This document shows positions 24,215 to 32,262 of a stretch of 64,000 bases of DNA, one piece after another. The notes beneath the pieces are model-generated. The model saw only the letters and a list, made by a program, of their open reading frames with translations, was not told the origin of the DNA and searched no databases. The position numbers and the translations under genes were made by a program. How positions within the stretch are numbered: position 1 is the stretch's first letter; the number at the start of each line of letters is the position of its first letter. Source of the stretch: a candidate division TA06 bacterium (GTDB lineage Bacteria; Edwardsbacteria; AC1; EtOH8); the NCBI GenBank assembly GCA_016235665.1, contig JACRJI010000003.1, positions 62,001 through 126,000 on the forward strand, read 5' to 3'.

Positions 24215-24523
24215 ATGATAAAGCATATTGTCCTTTGGAGTTTTAGGCCACAGGCCGAGGGCCGCAGCAAGCAGGAGAACATAGAGCTGGCCCGGGAAAA
24301 ACTGCTGGGGCTCAAAAAGAGCATCCCAGAAGTGAGGTCCCTGGAGATCGGCATAAACATCAATACCGGCCAGGATGCTTTTGACCTGGCCCTCTATTCC
24401 GTGTTCGAGAACGAGAAAGACCTGGACACCTACCAAAAACATCCCGAGCATTTGAAAGCCGTGGACTTTCTGCGGAAGGTCAGGGACCGGCGGGTGGTGG
24501 CGGATTATCCGGTCGAAACATAG
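24215..24523 (+). CDS. Dabb (stress-responsive alpha/beta barrel) family protein
   Basis: 102 aa. The N-terminus IKHIVLWSFRPQAEG and the C-terminal YQKHPEHLKAVDFLRKV are typical of the Dabb ferredoxin-like fold, which forms small dimeric barrels. Members range from plant stress proteins to bacterial proteins of unknown role; no specific function can be assigned. A good AAAGGAG precedes the ATG, and a hairpin at 24546-24572 follows it. Stands alone between dnaN and an EamA transporter. Confidence 0.85.
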   Translation: MIKHIVLWSFRPQAEGRSKQENIELAREKLLGLKKSIPEVRSLEIGININTGQDAFDLALYSVFENEKDLDTYQKHPEHLKAVDFLRKVRDRRVVADYPVET

Positions 24524-24545
24524 AAAAACATCAAAGCCAGGAAAG

Positions 24546-24572
24546 ACCGCCGGGGGTTAACACCGCGGCGGT
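24546..24572 (+). terminator. Hairpin after the Dabb gene
   Basis: 7-bp GC-rich stem (ACCGCCG/CGGCGGT) with a 13-nt loop, followed by TTTTA. The -35 box of the next gene's putative promoter lies in its loop. Confidence 0.6.
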
Positions 24573-24585
24573 TTTATGTTATAAT
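24557..24585 (+). promoter_or_regulatory. Putative promoter of the first EamA gene, leaderless-type
   Basis: TTAACA (24557-24562), 17-nt spacer, TATAAT (24580-24585); the ATG is at 24595, 9 nt after the -10 box. No Shine-Dalgarno is present, so the mRNA may have almost no leader. Confidence 0.6.
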
Positions 24586-24594
24586 GTAAGACCT

Positions 24595-25449
24595 ATGACC
24601 AACCGACACCTTAAAGCCGACCTCTGGCTGCTGCTGGCCACTTTTTTCTGGGGCGTCACCTTTGTGGCGGTCAAGGATGCCATGCTCCACGCCACCCCCC
24701 TTGTCTTCATGGGGGTGCGCTTTGCCCTGGCCGGGGTAATTCTGCTGCCGTTCTGTTACCGTGGATTGAAAACCCTGCCCTTTAAGGGATGGCGGGACGG
24801 GATCATCCTGGGGTCTTTCCTGTTCGGGGGGTTCGCGCTTCAGACAGCGGGACTGGTGCACACCACAGCCACCCGTTCGGCCTTCATTACAGGGCTGTCG
24901 GTGATCCTGGTGCCGCCGCTTTCTATCACCATGCTCAAGAAAAAAGTGGGGCCGTGGATCTGGACCGGGGTGGCCCTGGCCGCGGTGGGCCTGTATTTCC
25001 TGTCCCGGCCGGCCTCCGGGGGCTTCAATCGGGGAGACCTTCTGACAGCCCTGTGCGCGGCTTGTTTTGCGGTGGAGATAATACTGGTCCAGACCTACAC
25101 CCAAAAACACGGGGCCATGAACATGGTAATGGTCCAGATAATCACCACCGTCTTCCTGAGCCTGCTGTTCATGTGGCGGCTGGAAAGACCGGCCATCCAT
25201 TTTGTCCCCTCGCTTTGGCTGGACCTGCTGTTGACCAGCGGCCTGGCCACGGCCGGGTCCCTGGTGATCCAGTCACATTACCAAAAACAGACCTCCGCCG
25301 CCCGGGTCGCCGTCATCTACACGCTGGAACCGTTATTTGCGGCCGTCTTCGCCTTTCTGATCTTTGGGGAAAAGATGCCCTGGCTGGGGTGGCTGGGGGC
25401 CAGTCTGATAATGGTGGGAATGCTGTCCTCGGAATTTGGGAAAGAATAA
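24595..25449 (+). CDS. EamA/DMT-family transporter 1
   Basis: 284 aa, ten predicted membrane spans in two EamA repeats. N-terminal LLLATFFWGVTFVAVKDAM is the usual first span; the second repeat begins near LLTALCAACFAVEIILVQ and ends with LEPLFAAVFAFLIFGEKM, the conserved EamA signature. Members export or import small metabolites such as amino acids or nucleotide-derived compounds; the substrate is unknown. Start lies just downstream of a -10 box. A second EamA gene follows 70 bp downstream. Confidence 0.92.
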   Translation: MTNRHLKADLWLLLATFFWGVTFVAVKDAMLHATPLVFMGVRFALAGVILLPFCYRGLKTLPFKGWRDGIILGSFLFGGFALQTAGLVHTTATRSAFITGLSVILVPPLSITMLKKKVGPWIWTGVALAAVGLYFLSRPASGGFNRGDLLTALCAACFAVEIILVQTYTQKHGAMNMVMVQIITTVFLSLLFMWRLERPAIHFVPSLWLDLLLTSGLATAGSLVIQSHYQKQTSAARVAVIYTLEPLFAAVFAFLIFGEKMPWLGWLGASLIMVGMLSSEFGKE

Positions 25450-25467
25450 GAAGCTTTCTTCGGATAC

Positions 25468-25495
25468 TTTATAAGGAAAACAGGAATGCAGGAAT
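25468..25495 (+). repeat. Dispersed 28-bp intergenic repeat, copy 1
   Basis: A 28-bp sequence beginning TTTATAAGGAAAACAGGAAT. A copy at 55197-55224 differs at one position, and a weaker partial copy is near 59852. It lies in the leader of the second EamA gene. Confidence 0.65.
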
Positions 25496-25519
25496 CAAAA
25501 GGATAATGAAAAACAGTAG

Positions 25520-26395
25520 ATGAAAAAAATCATATTCATAACACTGCTGGCCCTGGTGGTGGTCTTCTGGGGCAACGCCTTTGTGGCAATCAAATACCTG
25601 CTGGAGGTGGAGGGCCTGGACCCCATGCAGCTGACGGTTCTCCGGTACCTGCCGGCGGCCCTGCTGTTGCTGGTTCTGATGTTTGCGATCTACAAACCGC
25701 AGAAGATATTTTCGGTATGGCGCCAGGAATGGCTGGGAATTTCCCTTTACGGCATCACCGGGGTTTTGGGTTACAACCTGGCCCTGAATTACGGGGAGAG
25801 CCGGATCGCGGCCGGAACCGCCAGCCTGATAGTGGGCCTCTCCCCCATTTTTACTTTAATAGCCTCCAACCTGGCGCTTAAGGAAAAGATCACCGCCAGA
25901 AAACTGGGCGGCATCATCGCGGCCTTCATCGGGCTGTTCATCGTGGTCCGCTGGGGGGCCGGGGAGGCCATCAACTTCAACTATCTTCTGGGCGTGCTGA
26001 TCACCTTCGGGGCCCCGCTTTCCTGGGCACTCTACACCATAGTGGGAAAGCCCATGGTCCACCGCCACGACCCCAACCTGATCACCATGTCGGCCATCGT
26101 CTGGGGCAGCCTGCCGCTGATGTTCTTTCTGCCGCCGGTAAGAACCATGGCGGCAATAACAACCAAAGGCTGGGGAGCCTTGATATTCCTGAGCCTGGTC
26201 TGCACCATCTTCGGCTTCCTGGTATGGTCCTGGGCCTTAAAGAAGACCGAGGCCGCCCGGCTGGGGGCTTTGGTCTATCTGATCCCGCTGGTGACCATAA
26301 TCTCCGGGCTGGTGTTCATCCGGGAAGCCCCCACGGTTGGTTTGATAGCCGGGGGCATTATCCTGATAGCCGGTGTGGTGGCGGCTGAAACATAG
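25520..26395 (+). CDS. EamA/DMT-family transporter 2
   Basis: 291 aa, ten predicted spans in two repeats; ALVVVFWGNAFVAIKYLLE opens the first and ITFGAPLSWALYTIVGK the second. Related to copy 1 but clearly diverged. The ATG overlaps the stop of a 5-codon upstream ORF (25506-25523, MKNSR) in an ATGA arrangement, which may couple translation. A dispersed repeat lies just upstream. Substrate unknown. Confidence 0.9.
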   Translation: MKKIIFITLLALVVVFWGNAFVAIKYLLEVEGLDPMQLTVLRYLPAALLLLVLMFAIYKPQKIFSVWRQEWLGISLYGITGVLGYNLALNYGESRIAAGTASLIVGLSPIFTLIASNLALKEKITARKLGGIIAAFIGLFIVVRWGAGEAINFNYLLGVLITFGAPLSWALYTIVGKPMVHRHDPNLITMSAIVWGSLPLMFFLPPVRTMAAITTKGWGALIFLSLVCTIFGFLVWSWALKKTEAARLGALVYLIPLVTIISGLVFIREAPTVGLIAGGIILIAGVVAAET

Positions 26396-26415
26396 TTCTC
26401 ATGACAAAATAACTG

Positions 26416-26444
26416 TTGATATTTTGTCAGATTTAGGCTAAACT
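26416..26444 (+). promoter_or_regulatory. Putative leaderless promoter of the CheC gene
   Basis: TTGATA (26416-26421), 17-nt spacer, TAAACT (26439-26444); ATG follows after 7 nt at 26452, about where transcription should begin. No Shine-Dalgarno. Confidence 0.55.
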
Positions 26445-26451
26445 AATCCGT

Positions 26452-27069
26452 ATGGATATTAAAAATTTAGACCCCCTGCACCTGGACGCCCTTAAAGAGG
26501 TGTCCAACATTGGGGCCGGGCACGCCGCCACCGCCCTCTCGGAACTGGCCCACCAGACAATCCTGATAGACGTGCCGGTGATCGAGGTCAAACCGCTGGG
26601 CGAAGTGCTGACCGCATTGGCCGCCCCCGGGCAGAAGATCGCCTGCGTGGCGGTGGGCCTTTCCGGGGATATCAAGGGAGAATCCCTGCTGCTGTTCACC
26701 GAACAAGATGCGGTGGAGTTCTCCAACCGGGTACTGGGCCGGGAAGAGTCAATAAAACCGGTTGCTTTGGGCCAGTTGGAGGAATCGGCGCTTAAGGAGA
26801 CATCCAACATTCTGACCTGTGCCTACATGAATGCCCTGGGAGTGTTGCTGGGCGTGATGGTGATCCCCACCGCACCGTCCCTGGAGATCCGGGACCCGCG
26901 GGAAGCAGGGGGCCAATCGTTCTCCTCGCACAAGGAGCACGGGGACATGGTGATCTCCATCAAGAATGAATTCCGGTTCATGGACAAAAAGATCAATCTT
27001 CAAGGATACTTTCTGTTGATCCCGGACGGGGAATCGCTAAAGGCGATATTCAAGAAAATGAATATGTAA
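26452..27069 (+). CDS. CheC-like phosphatase / chemotaxis protein CheC
   Basis: 205 aa. Contains two copies of the CheC phosphatase helix: DALKEVSNIGAGHAATAL near the N-terminus and ESALKETSNILTCAYMNAL near residue 105. The Glu and Asn catalytic pair is present in both. CheC proteins dephosphorylate CheY-P and are partners of CheD. No CheY, CheD, receptor or flagellar gene is in this window, so its role here is uncertain; orphan CheC proteins also act with other receiver-domain systems. Confidence 0.87.
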   Translation: MDIKNLDPLHLDALKEVSNIGAGHAATALSELAHQTILIDVPVIEVKPLGEVLTALAAPGQKIACVAVGLSGDIKGESLLLFTEQDAVEFSNRVLGREESIKPVALGQLEESALKETSNILTCAYMNALGVLLGVMVIPTAPSLEIRDPREAGGQSFSSHKEHGDMVISIKNEFRFMDKKINLQGYFLLIPDGESLKAIFKKMNM

Positions 27070-27108
27070 TTGGAATCAGGTTGTAAAGGGGATAAAGGAC
27101 CAAAAGGA

Positions 27109-27140
27109 AAAAGCTGGCGTTCTTTAGAACGCCAGCTTTT
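27109..27140. terminator. Bidirectional terminator between cheC and the radical SAM gene
   Basis: 14-bp perfect stem (AAAAGCTGGCGTTC and complement), 4-nt loop, T-rich on both sides. Shared by the two convergent genes. Confidence 0.9.
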
Positions 27141-27151
27141 CATTGTCCCCT

Positions 27152-28405
27152 TTAATGCACCGGGATATTGAAATAATCTATCCGCGTTTTTGGAAGTTCC
27201 CTTTTGAAAATATCGATCAGGCTGGCTATCCCCAGACTTGTACCTTTTGGCCTTGGCACGGTGCGGATATACCACCAGGGATCGATGGACAGGTTTCTCA
27301 TCTGCACCATGTCCACCTTGTGTTTGTGGAATAATTTTATCAGTCCTTCCGTCTCCCGCTCACGGTCGGTGTAGCCGGGAAACACCAGCAGGTTGATACT
27401 GACATACAGTCCGTTCTGCTTGGCCACGGCGATGCTTTTCAGTACGTCTGCATATTTGTAGTTGACCGGCCGGTAGTAGGCATCATAGCTCTTGTTGAGT
27501 GAGGAATTCAAACTGATCCGCACCGAGTTCAGGCCGGCACGGGCCAGGCGTTTGATCTTCTCCGGGGAATAGCCGTTGGTGTTCAGGTTGATGGTCCCCC
27601 GGTCCGTCCGGGCGCGGATCAATTTGATGGAGGCCTCCAAGGTCTTGTCCTGCAGCAGGGGCTCCCCCTCACAGCCCTGGCCAAAGCTGGCGATGGCCGA
27701 TTCCGCCTTTTGCAGATGGGGCACGGCCAGTTCCGCTATCTCTTTTGGCGTGGGGACGAAAGTTATCCGGTCCTGGCTGGCGCAGCACTCCCCCGGCTGA
27801 AGGGAAAGACAGCCCAGACATCGGGCATTGCAGGACGGCGAGGTTGGCAGGGGCAATTCCCATCTGCGGTAAAAAGTGTTCTTGCCGGCAAAGCAGTGAT
27901 ACTCCAATGCGCAGCGGGCCAGCTGGCGCAATAACCGGTTTGAGGGTTCTTCTGACAATCTTTGTTCAACAAGTTTAACAAGACGTTTGTCTTGTTGCGG
28001 GCTGTGAAGTTCGGGATCGGCCTTGGGGTTCTTGGCAACCAGCCGCGCCGCGCCGCAGATCCTTCCCTTGTGCCAGGCCAAGGCGGTGTAAGACCACAGG
28101 GGAAGAAAGGGTTTTTCCGCTTTCTCTACATAACCCGGCAGCAGGGTCCTAGTGAACCCGGCCGGCATGAAAGCTGCCACTGGAAAGATCTTCTTGCCCT
28201 GCAGTTTTTCCAGGTATACTGTGGCTCTGTTCTGCGAAGCAACCACGACACCCTTTTTGATCACGAAGATCTCACTGCCCACCGGCAGTGGCACCAGCTC
28301 GTTTTCCGGCACGGGCACAAAGTCCCCACCGGAAAGGCCCAGTGGCTGAAATTCAGGTGTGTCGTAGATCTGGCCGGAAGTGTCGGAATATAATAAATTT
28401 GGCAT
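27152..28405 (-). CDS. Radical SAM protein of unknown function
   Basis: 417 aa. N-terminal domain of about 170 residues with no recognised motif, then a radical SAM core with SPSCNARCLGCLSLQPGECC (cluster C-x3-C-x2-C within CNARCLGC, followed by two adjacent Cys), SFGQGCEGEPLL, INLNTNGYSPE and VRISLNSSLNKSYDAYYRP. The extra Cys pair may hold a second site. The pattern resembles uncharacterised radical SAM enzymes seen near pseudouridine or tRNA genes, but no function can be assigned. A TATAAT ends 6 nt before the ATG. Confidence 0.85.
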   Translation of the reverse strand: MPNLLYSDTSGQIYDTPEFQPLGLSGGDFVPVPENELVPLPVGSEIFVIKKGVVVASQNRATVYLEKLQGKKIFPVAAFMPAGFTRTLLPGYVEKAEKPFLPLWSYTALAWHKGRICGAARLVAKNPKADPELHSPQQDKRLVKLVEQRLSEEPSNRLLRQLARCALEYHCFAGKNTFYRRWELPLPTSPSCNARCLGCLSLQPGECCASQDRITFVPTPKEIAELAVPHLQKAESAIASFGQGCEGEPLLQDKTLEASIKLIRARTDRGTINLNTNGYSPEKIKRLARAGLNSVRISLNSSLNKSYDAYYRPVNYKYADVLKSIAVAKQNGLYVSINLLVFPGYTDRERETEGLIKLFHKHKVDMVQMRNLSIDPWWYIRTVPRPKGTSLGIASLIDIFKRELPKTRIDYFNIPVH

Positions 28406-28411
28406 ACGGGG

Positions 28412-28417
28412 ATTATA
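28412..28417 (-). promoter_or_regulatory. -10 box of the radical SAM gene, leaderless-type
   Basis: TATAAT on the minus strand, 6 nt before the ATG at 28405; no convincing -35 box was found. Confidence 0.45.
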
Positions 28418-28493
28418 TCATAAAAAGACAATTATATGTAAGGGCATATTACGACGTGTCCAGAATAAAGTTGTAAATATCATAAAATAAATA

Positions 28494-28520
28494 TTGACAT
28501 TATCCCACTCCCGGTATAAT
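28494..28520 (+). promoter_or_regulatory. Promoter of the sorting-domain protein gene
   Basis: TTGACA (28494-28499), 15-nt spacer, TATAAT (28515-28520); a second TATAAT lies at 28525-28530. The spacer is short. GGAGG at 28550-28554 precedes the ATG at 28559. Confidence 0.6.
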
Positions 28521-28558
28521 ATTGTATAATAAACAAAATTTAAACTCATGGAGGCGCT

Positions 28559-30055
28559 ATGGGCAAAGTTCGTCAGGCAATCTTGCTATTGGCAATCTTG
28601 TTGTTTGCAGTGAATGCGTTTGCGATATACGACTGGAATAGTTTGTACCAAAATAATTTAATGTCCAGCGTAACCAATTATGGTCAGCTGGGCCAGGTTC
28701 AGGGTGGTAGCTCAGCCTATACCTTTTGGCCAGCCCCGGCATTGGATATCAATGGAGACCCCATACCGCCATTGATGAACTACGTTTTTGGCTGGGGTCT
28801 ATGGGTGGGGGCACAGGTGAGAAACGATAGTATACCGGGCAAAATGGATACCCTGGTAACACAGGGCTATAATCCGAGCAACGCAAGATATGAATACACT
28901 CCGGGAGCTGTAATAGGCGGGGTCCCGCAAAGCCCTACGGCTGCGGATGTCAAGGTTTATGTTTCCACGGAGGCCGGCTGGCCCCTGCAAAAGACCGGAG
29001 GCGGGGACAGCATCGTATCTATGCTGGACACCAGGTGTGTCTATAACGATTATAATGTCAGCAATCATCTTACCGGCCGACCGCTGAAGATAGAAGTAAC
29101 CCAGACCACCTACCAATGGAACACTGCCAGCATTACGGACGTCATCTATTATTTATTCGAGGTCCGGAATACCAGAGAAGATACTCTGTTCGATGTATAC
29201 TTGGCGCCTACCACCGACTGCGACATCGGGAGCGAGAGCGACCCCTACCAAAATGATATATGCTACTGGGATTCCACAACAAATATGGGATACCAGTACA
29301 ACGGCATCAACAGCGAACCCGGCTGGACCAGGGAACCTGGGTGTATAGGCTTCATGTTCCTGGAAAGCCCGGTGGCCAACAAGGAATTCACCGCACCAGA
29401 CGGCTACCACCTCAGCATTGGCGACACCATAGGACTGTATGCTTTTAAGGTGTTCAATCGGGCAATAGATCCGCCGACCGATATCGAGCAATATCAGGAA
29501 CTGGCCGGATACGATTATATGACCGGAAATTTTAAGAGACTGGATAATAAACCTTCCCCCAATGACCAGAGATTTATGGAATCGACCGGGCCCATAGACC
29601 TTGCCCCTGGACAGACCGCCAAAGTGATCGTCTGCATGATCTGCGCCAATTTTGATTACAGTTATCTGGGGACCAATGACACGATGGCCATAATGGAACT
29701 GCGGGAAAAAGCCAGAGACGCTAAGTTACAGTTCGATCAGTTGGGTATCACTGGACTACTGGGTAAAAATACCATGCCCCCCATCCTGCTGCTGCAGAAC
29801 GCCCCCAACCCATTTAAACAAGCAACAACGATCAATTATCGGGTATCAAAACCGGGGCTGGTAAACCTGAAGGTTTACAACATCGCCGGACAACTGGTGA
29901 AGACCCTGGCCAGCGGGCAGGCGGCAGCAGGGCCGCATGCCGTCAAATGGGACGGCCGGGACAACAGCGGAAACAAAGTGTCTTCGGGCATTTATATTTA
30001 TCGTCTGCAGGCGGAGAATAAAGAGATGACCCAAAAACTGGTGATTCTCAGATAA
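28559..30055 (+). CDS. Secreted protein with FlgD-like / type IX-type C-terminal sorting domain
   Basis: 498 aa. Signal peptide around MGKVRQAILLLAILLFAVNAF. The central 390 residues carry acidic, aromatic, beta-rich sequence without a recognised catalytic motif. The last 80 residues form a sorting/Ig-like domain: LLQNAPNPFKQATTINYRV, LKVYNIAGQLVKTL, HAVKWDGRDNSGNKVSSGIY and a final basic KLVILR. Such domains in FCB bacteria direct proteins through type IX-like secretion to the cell surface. The secretion machinery itself is not in this window. Followed by a strong terminator. Confidence 0.88.
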   Translation: MGKVRQAILLLAILLFAVNAFAIYDWNSLYQNNLMSSVTNYGQLGQVQGGSSAYTFWPAPALDINGDPIPPLMNYVFGWGLWVGAQVRNDSIPGKMDTLVTQGYNPSNARYEYTPGAVIGGVPQSPTAADVKVYVSTEAGWPLQKTGGGDSIVSMLDTRCVYNDYNVSNHLTGRPLKIEVTQTTYQWNTASITDVIYYLFEVRNTREDTLFDVYLAPTTDCDIGSESDPYQNDICYWDSTTNMGYQYNGINSEPGWTREPGCIGFMFLESPVANKEFTAPDGYHLSIGDTIGLYAFKVFNRAIDPPTDIEQYQELAGYDYMTGNFKRLDNKPSPNDQRFMESTGPIDLAPGQTAKVIVCMICANFDYSYLGTNDTMAIMELREKARDAKLQFDQLGITGLLGKNTMPPILLLQNAPNPFKQATTINYRVSKPGLVNLKVYNIAGQLVKTLASGQAAAGPHAVKWDGRDNSGNKVSSGIYIYRLQAENKEMTQKLVILR

Positions 30056-30080
30056 TCGGGCAGAATATTCTTCGCAGCAA

Positions 30081-30113
30081 AGCGAGGGAGCACATAGAGC
30101 TCCCTCGCTCTTT
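30081..30113 (+). terminator. Terminator of the sorting-domain gene
   Basis: 11-bp stem (AGCGAGGGAGC and complement) with a short loop, followed by CTTTT. Confidence 0.85.
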
Positions 30114-30117
30114 TATG

Positions 30118-30146
30118 TTGCAAATCGCAGGCAAAAATGATATCCT
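30118..30146 (+). promoter_or_regulatory. Putative leaderless promoter of the pseudouridine synthase gene
   Basis: TTGCAA (30118-30123), 17-nt spacer, TATCCT (30141-30146). The box abuts the first ATG (30147), so transcription should start near the second in-frame ATG at 30153, which would then be the start of a leaderless mRNA. Confidence 0.5.
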
Positions 30147-30887
30147 ATGAACATGGAACAAAAAGTAAGGCTTAATAAATTCCTGGCCCAGTGCGGGGTG
30201 GCCTCGCGCCGCCAGGCCGATGAGATGATCGCGGCCGGACAGGTCACGGTCAACGGGAAAAAAGTGACCGAGCTGGGCACAGTGATCCTGCCCTCCCGCA
30301 GCACCGTCAAGGTGGGCGGCAAGCACATTAACCCGCCCAAGGTGCACCAGTACTGGGTCTTCAACAAGCCCAAGGGCTACCTCTGCAGCCGGGGAGACCC
30401 TTACGGCCGGCCCACCATCTATGACGCGGTGCCCTTCTACCTTAAGAACATGAAATACGCCGGGCGGCTGGACCTGGACAGCGAAGGCCTGCTGATCATG
30501 ACCGACGACGGCGAACTGATAGAACAGATCACCCACCCTTCCAACCAGATCAAACGGACCTACGTGGTCTGGGTGCGGGGCCTGGTGCAGAAGGCCGAGC
30601 TGGACCAGCTGAAGCAGGGGGTGGAATACGAGGGCGAGCACTACGCCCCGGCCCCGGCCAAAATATTGCGCTACGATCCCCGGGAGCAGAATTCCTTTAT
30701 CGAGATCACCATCCGAGAGGGCAAGAAGCGCGAGGTCAAGATGATGTTCCGGGCTCTGGGCCGCCAGGTGCTGGAGCTTAAGAGGATCTCCTTTGGTCCG
30801 GTGAAGCTGGGTTATCTGGAGACCGGCCAGGCCCGGAAGATCACGGATGAAGAGCTGGCCCAAATGAAAAGAGGGCGGAAGAAATGA
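30147..30887 (+). CDS. rluB: 23S rRNA pseudouridine synthase, RluB/RsuA family
   Basis: 246 aa (244 if ATG 30153 is used). N-terminal S4 RNA-binding domain (VRLNKFLAQCGVASRRQADEMI), then the pseudouridine synthase core with the catalytic Asp in YAGRLDLDSEGLLIMT and the C-terminal REGKKREVKMMFRALG. It isomerises a uridine in 23S rRNA (RluB acts at position 2605 in E. coli). RluB versus RsuA is not fully decided by motif. A hairpin terminator starts inside its last codons. Confidence 0.9.
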   Translation: MNMEQKVRLNKFLAQCGVASRRQADEMIAAGQVTVNGKKVTELGTVILPSRSTVKVGGKHINPPKVHQYWVFNKPKGYLCSRGDPYGRPTIYDAVPFYLKNMKYAGRLDLDSEGLLIMTDDGELIEQITHPSNQIKRTYVVWVRGLVQKAELDQLKQGVEYEGEHYAPAPAKILRYDPREQNSFIEITIREGKKREVKMMFRALGRQVLELKRISFGPVKLGYLETGQARKITDEELAQMKRGRKK

Positions 30888-30905
30888 CTTCCGCCCTCTT
30901 TTTGT
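30870..30905 (+). terminator. Terminator overlapping the pseudouridine synthase stop codon
   Basis: Stem AGAGGGCGGAAG / CTTCCGCCCTCT followed by T5; the left arm lies inside the last codons of the gene. The rest of 30906-31026 contains a CG-rich repetitive stretch (near CTTCGGCCCGACTTCGGCG) without a gene. Confidence 0.85.
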
Positions 30906-31026
30906 GCCCCTTGTGCACATTCGACAAGGCTTCGGCCCGACTTCGGCGTGAGCTCAGTCGAACGCTCAGCCGGGCCGCTCAGTGCACGCTTTCTAACACC
31001 AAAGGGTTAACAGGACTAAATTAGTC

Positions 31027-32097
31027 TTATTTAACTTGGTGCACCCAGCCGTGCTTGTCCGGCAGTTTCCCGGTCTGTATACCGGTCAGGGTATCGAAGA
31101 ACTTCTTGGCCCAGGGGCCGGCTTTCTTGCCCACCACGTATTCCTGGCCCTTGTAACTGAGCTTGCCCACCGGGCTGACCACGGCCGCGGTGCCGGCCCC
31201 GAAGATCTCGGTCACCTTCTGGAATTTGATGCCGTCCACCAGCTCGTCGATCGTCAGCTGCCGCTGCTCGGCCCGGATGCCGATGTCCTCGGCCAGCTTC
31301 AGCACCGACTTGCGGGTGATGCCGCTTAAAATACTGCCGGAAAGGGGAGGGGTGACCAGCACGTTCTCGATCACAAAGAAGATGTTCATGGCCCCCACTT
31401 CCTCGATATAGCGGTGGTCCTTGGCGTCCAGCCACAGCACCTGGCTGTAGCCCCGGTCCTTGGCCTGCTGGGAGGCCAGCATGCTGGCAGCGTAGTTGCC
31501 GCCGGTCTTGGCTTCGCCGGTGCCGCCCAGGGCCGCCCTGGTAAAGCTGTCCGAGACCCACAGACCCACCGGATTAAAGCCCTCCGGAAAATACGGGCCG
31601 ACCGGGGAGAGGATGATGTAGAAAAGATACTCGTCGGAGGCCTTGACTCCCAGGGCGGCTTCGGTGCCGATCACGGTAGGCCGGATGTAAAGGGAGCAGC
31701 CCTCGGCGGTGGGGATCCAGCGCTGTTCCAGCTTTACCAGTTCCGAGACAGCCTGGATGATGTCCTCCACCGGGATCTCGGGCATGCAGATCCGGCGCAT
31801 GGAATTGTTCAGCCGCTTGGCGTTCTCGTCGGGGCGGAAAAGCAGGATCCTGCCGTCCGGCGATTTATAGGCCTTCTGGCCTTCAAAAACTTCCTGACTG
31901 TAGTGAAAGACGTTGGCCGCCGGGTCCAGGTTCAGAGACTGGTAGGGTTTGATCTCCGGGTTGTGCCAGCCCAGCTTCCGGTTGTAGGGCATGGTGAACA
32001 TATAATCGGTGAAGGTCCGGCCGAACTGGAGCTTTAATGGATCAGGATAAAGGGCTTTCAGTTTTTCCTTGGGCAGCAGGGTGGTTTGAATGTTCAT
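31027..32097 (-). CDS. ilvE: Branched-chain amino acid aminotransferase
   Basis: 356 aa, class IV PLP enzyme of the large (eukaryotic-like) BCAT type. Visible: FEGQKAYKSPDGRILLFRP, NNSMRRICMP, SLYIRPTVIGTEAALGV, the Schiff-base Lys in GGTGEAKTGGNYAAS, and EVGAMNIFFV, TPPLSGSILSGITR. It interconverts Leu/Ile/Val and their 2-keto acids. Monocistronic on the minus strand; the 165 bp upstream hold the parS pair and a hairpin. Confidence 0.96.
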   Translation of the reverse strand: MNIQTTLLPKEKLKALYPDPLKLQFGRTFTDYMFTMPYNRKLGWHNPEIKPYQSLNLDPAANVFHYSQEVFEGQKAYKSPDGRILLFRPDENAKRLNNSMRRICMPEIPVEDIIQAVSELVKLEQRWIPTAEGCSLYIRPTVIGTEAALGVKASDEYLFYIILSPVGPYFPEGFNPVGLWVSDSFTRAALGGTGEAKTGGNYAASMLASQQAKDRGYSQVLWLDAKDHRYIEEVGAMNIFFVIENVLVTPPLSGSILSGITRKSVLKLAEDIGIRAEQRQLTIDELVDGIKFQKVTEIFGAGTAAVVSPVGKLSYKGQEYVVGKKAGPWAKKFFDTLTGIQTGKLPDKHGWVHQVK

Positions 32098-32178
32098 TTT
32101 TATGCCCTAAAGTTAAAGGTGAAATGATGGGTTAATTATAAAACTTAATCCATTAAATGTCAAACAAAAACCGGCGAT

Positions 32179-32194
32179 TGTTTCACGTGAAACA
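32179..32194. other. parS: parS site 1 (ParB nucleation site)
   Basis: TGTTTCACGTGAAACA, a perfect 16-bp match to the chromosomal parS consensus, extended to a 26-bp palindrome (32174-32199). ParB and ParA are encoded at 16.0-18.7 kb. Confidence 0.95.
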
Positions 32195-32216
32195 ATCGCG
32201 CCGGAACAAAACAAAA

Positions 32217-32242
32217 CGGGCGCTCCAAAAACGGGGCGCCCG
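32217..32242 (-). terminator. Terminator between the two parS sites
   Basis: 7-bp GC stem (CGGGCGC/GCGCCCG) followed, on the minus strand, by TTTTGTTTTGTT. It ends the transcript of the 32263-33369 gene and separates the two parS sites. Confidence 0.75.
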
Positions 32243-32246
32243 AAAT

Positions 32247-32262
32247 TGTTTCACGTGAAACA
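32247..32262. other. parS: parS site 2, abutting a stop codon
   Basis: A second perfect TGTTTCACGTGAAACA, 68 bp from the first. It touches the stop codon of the barrel gene at 32263. Confidence 0.95.
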
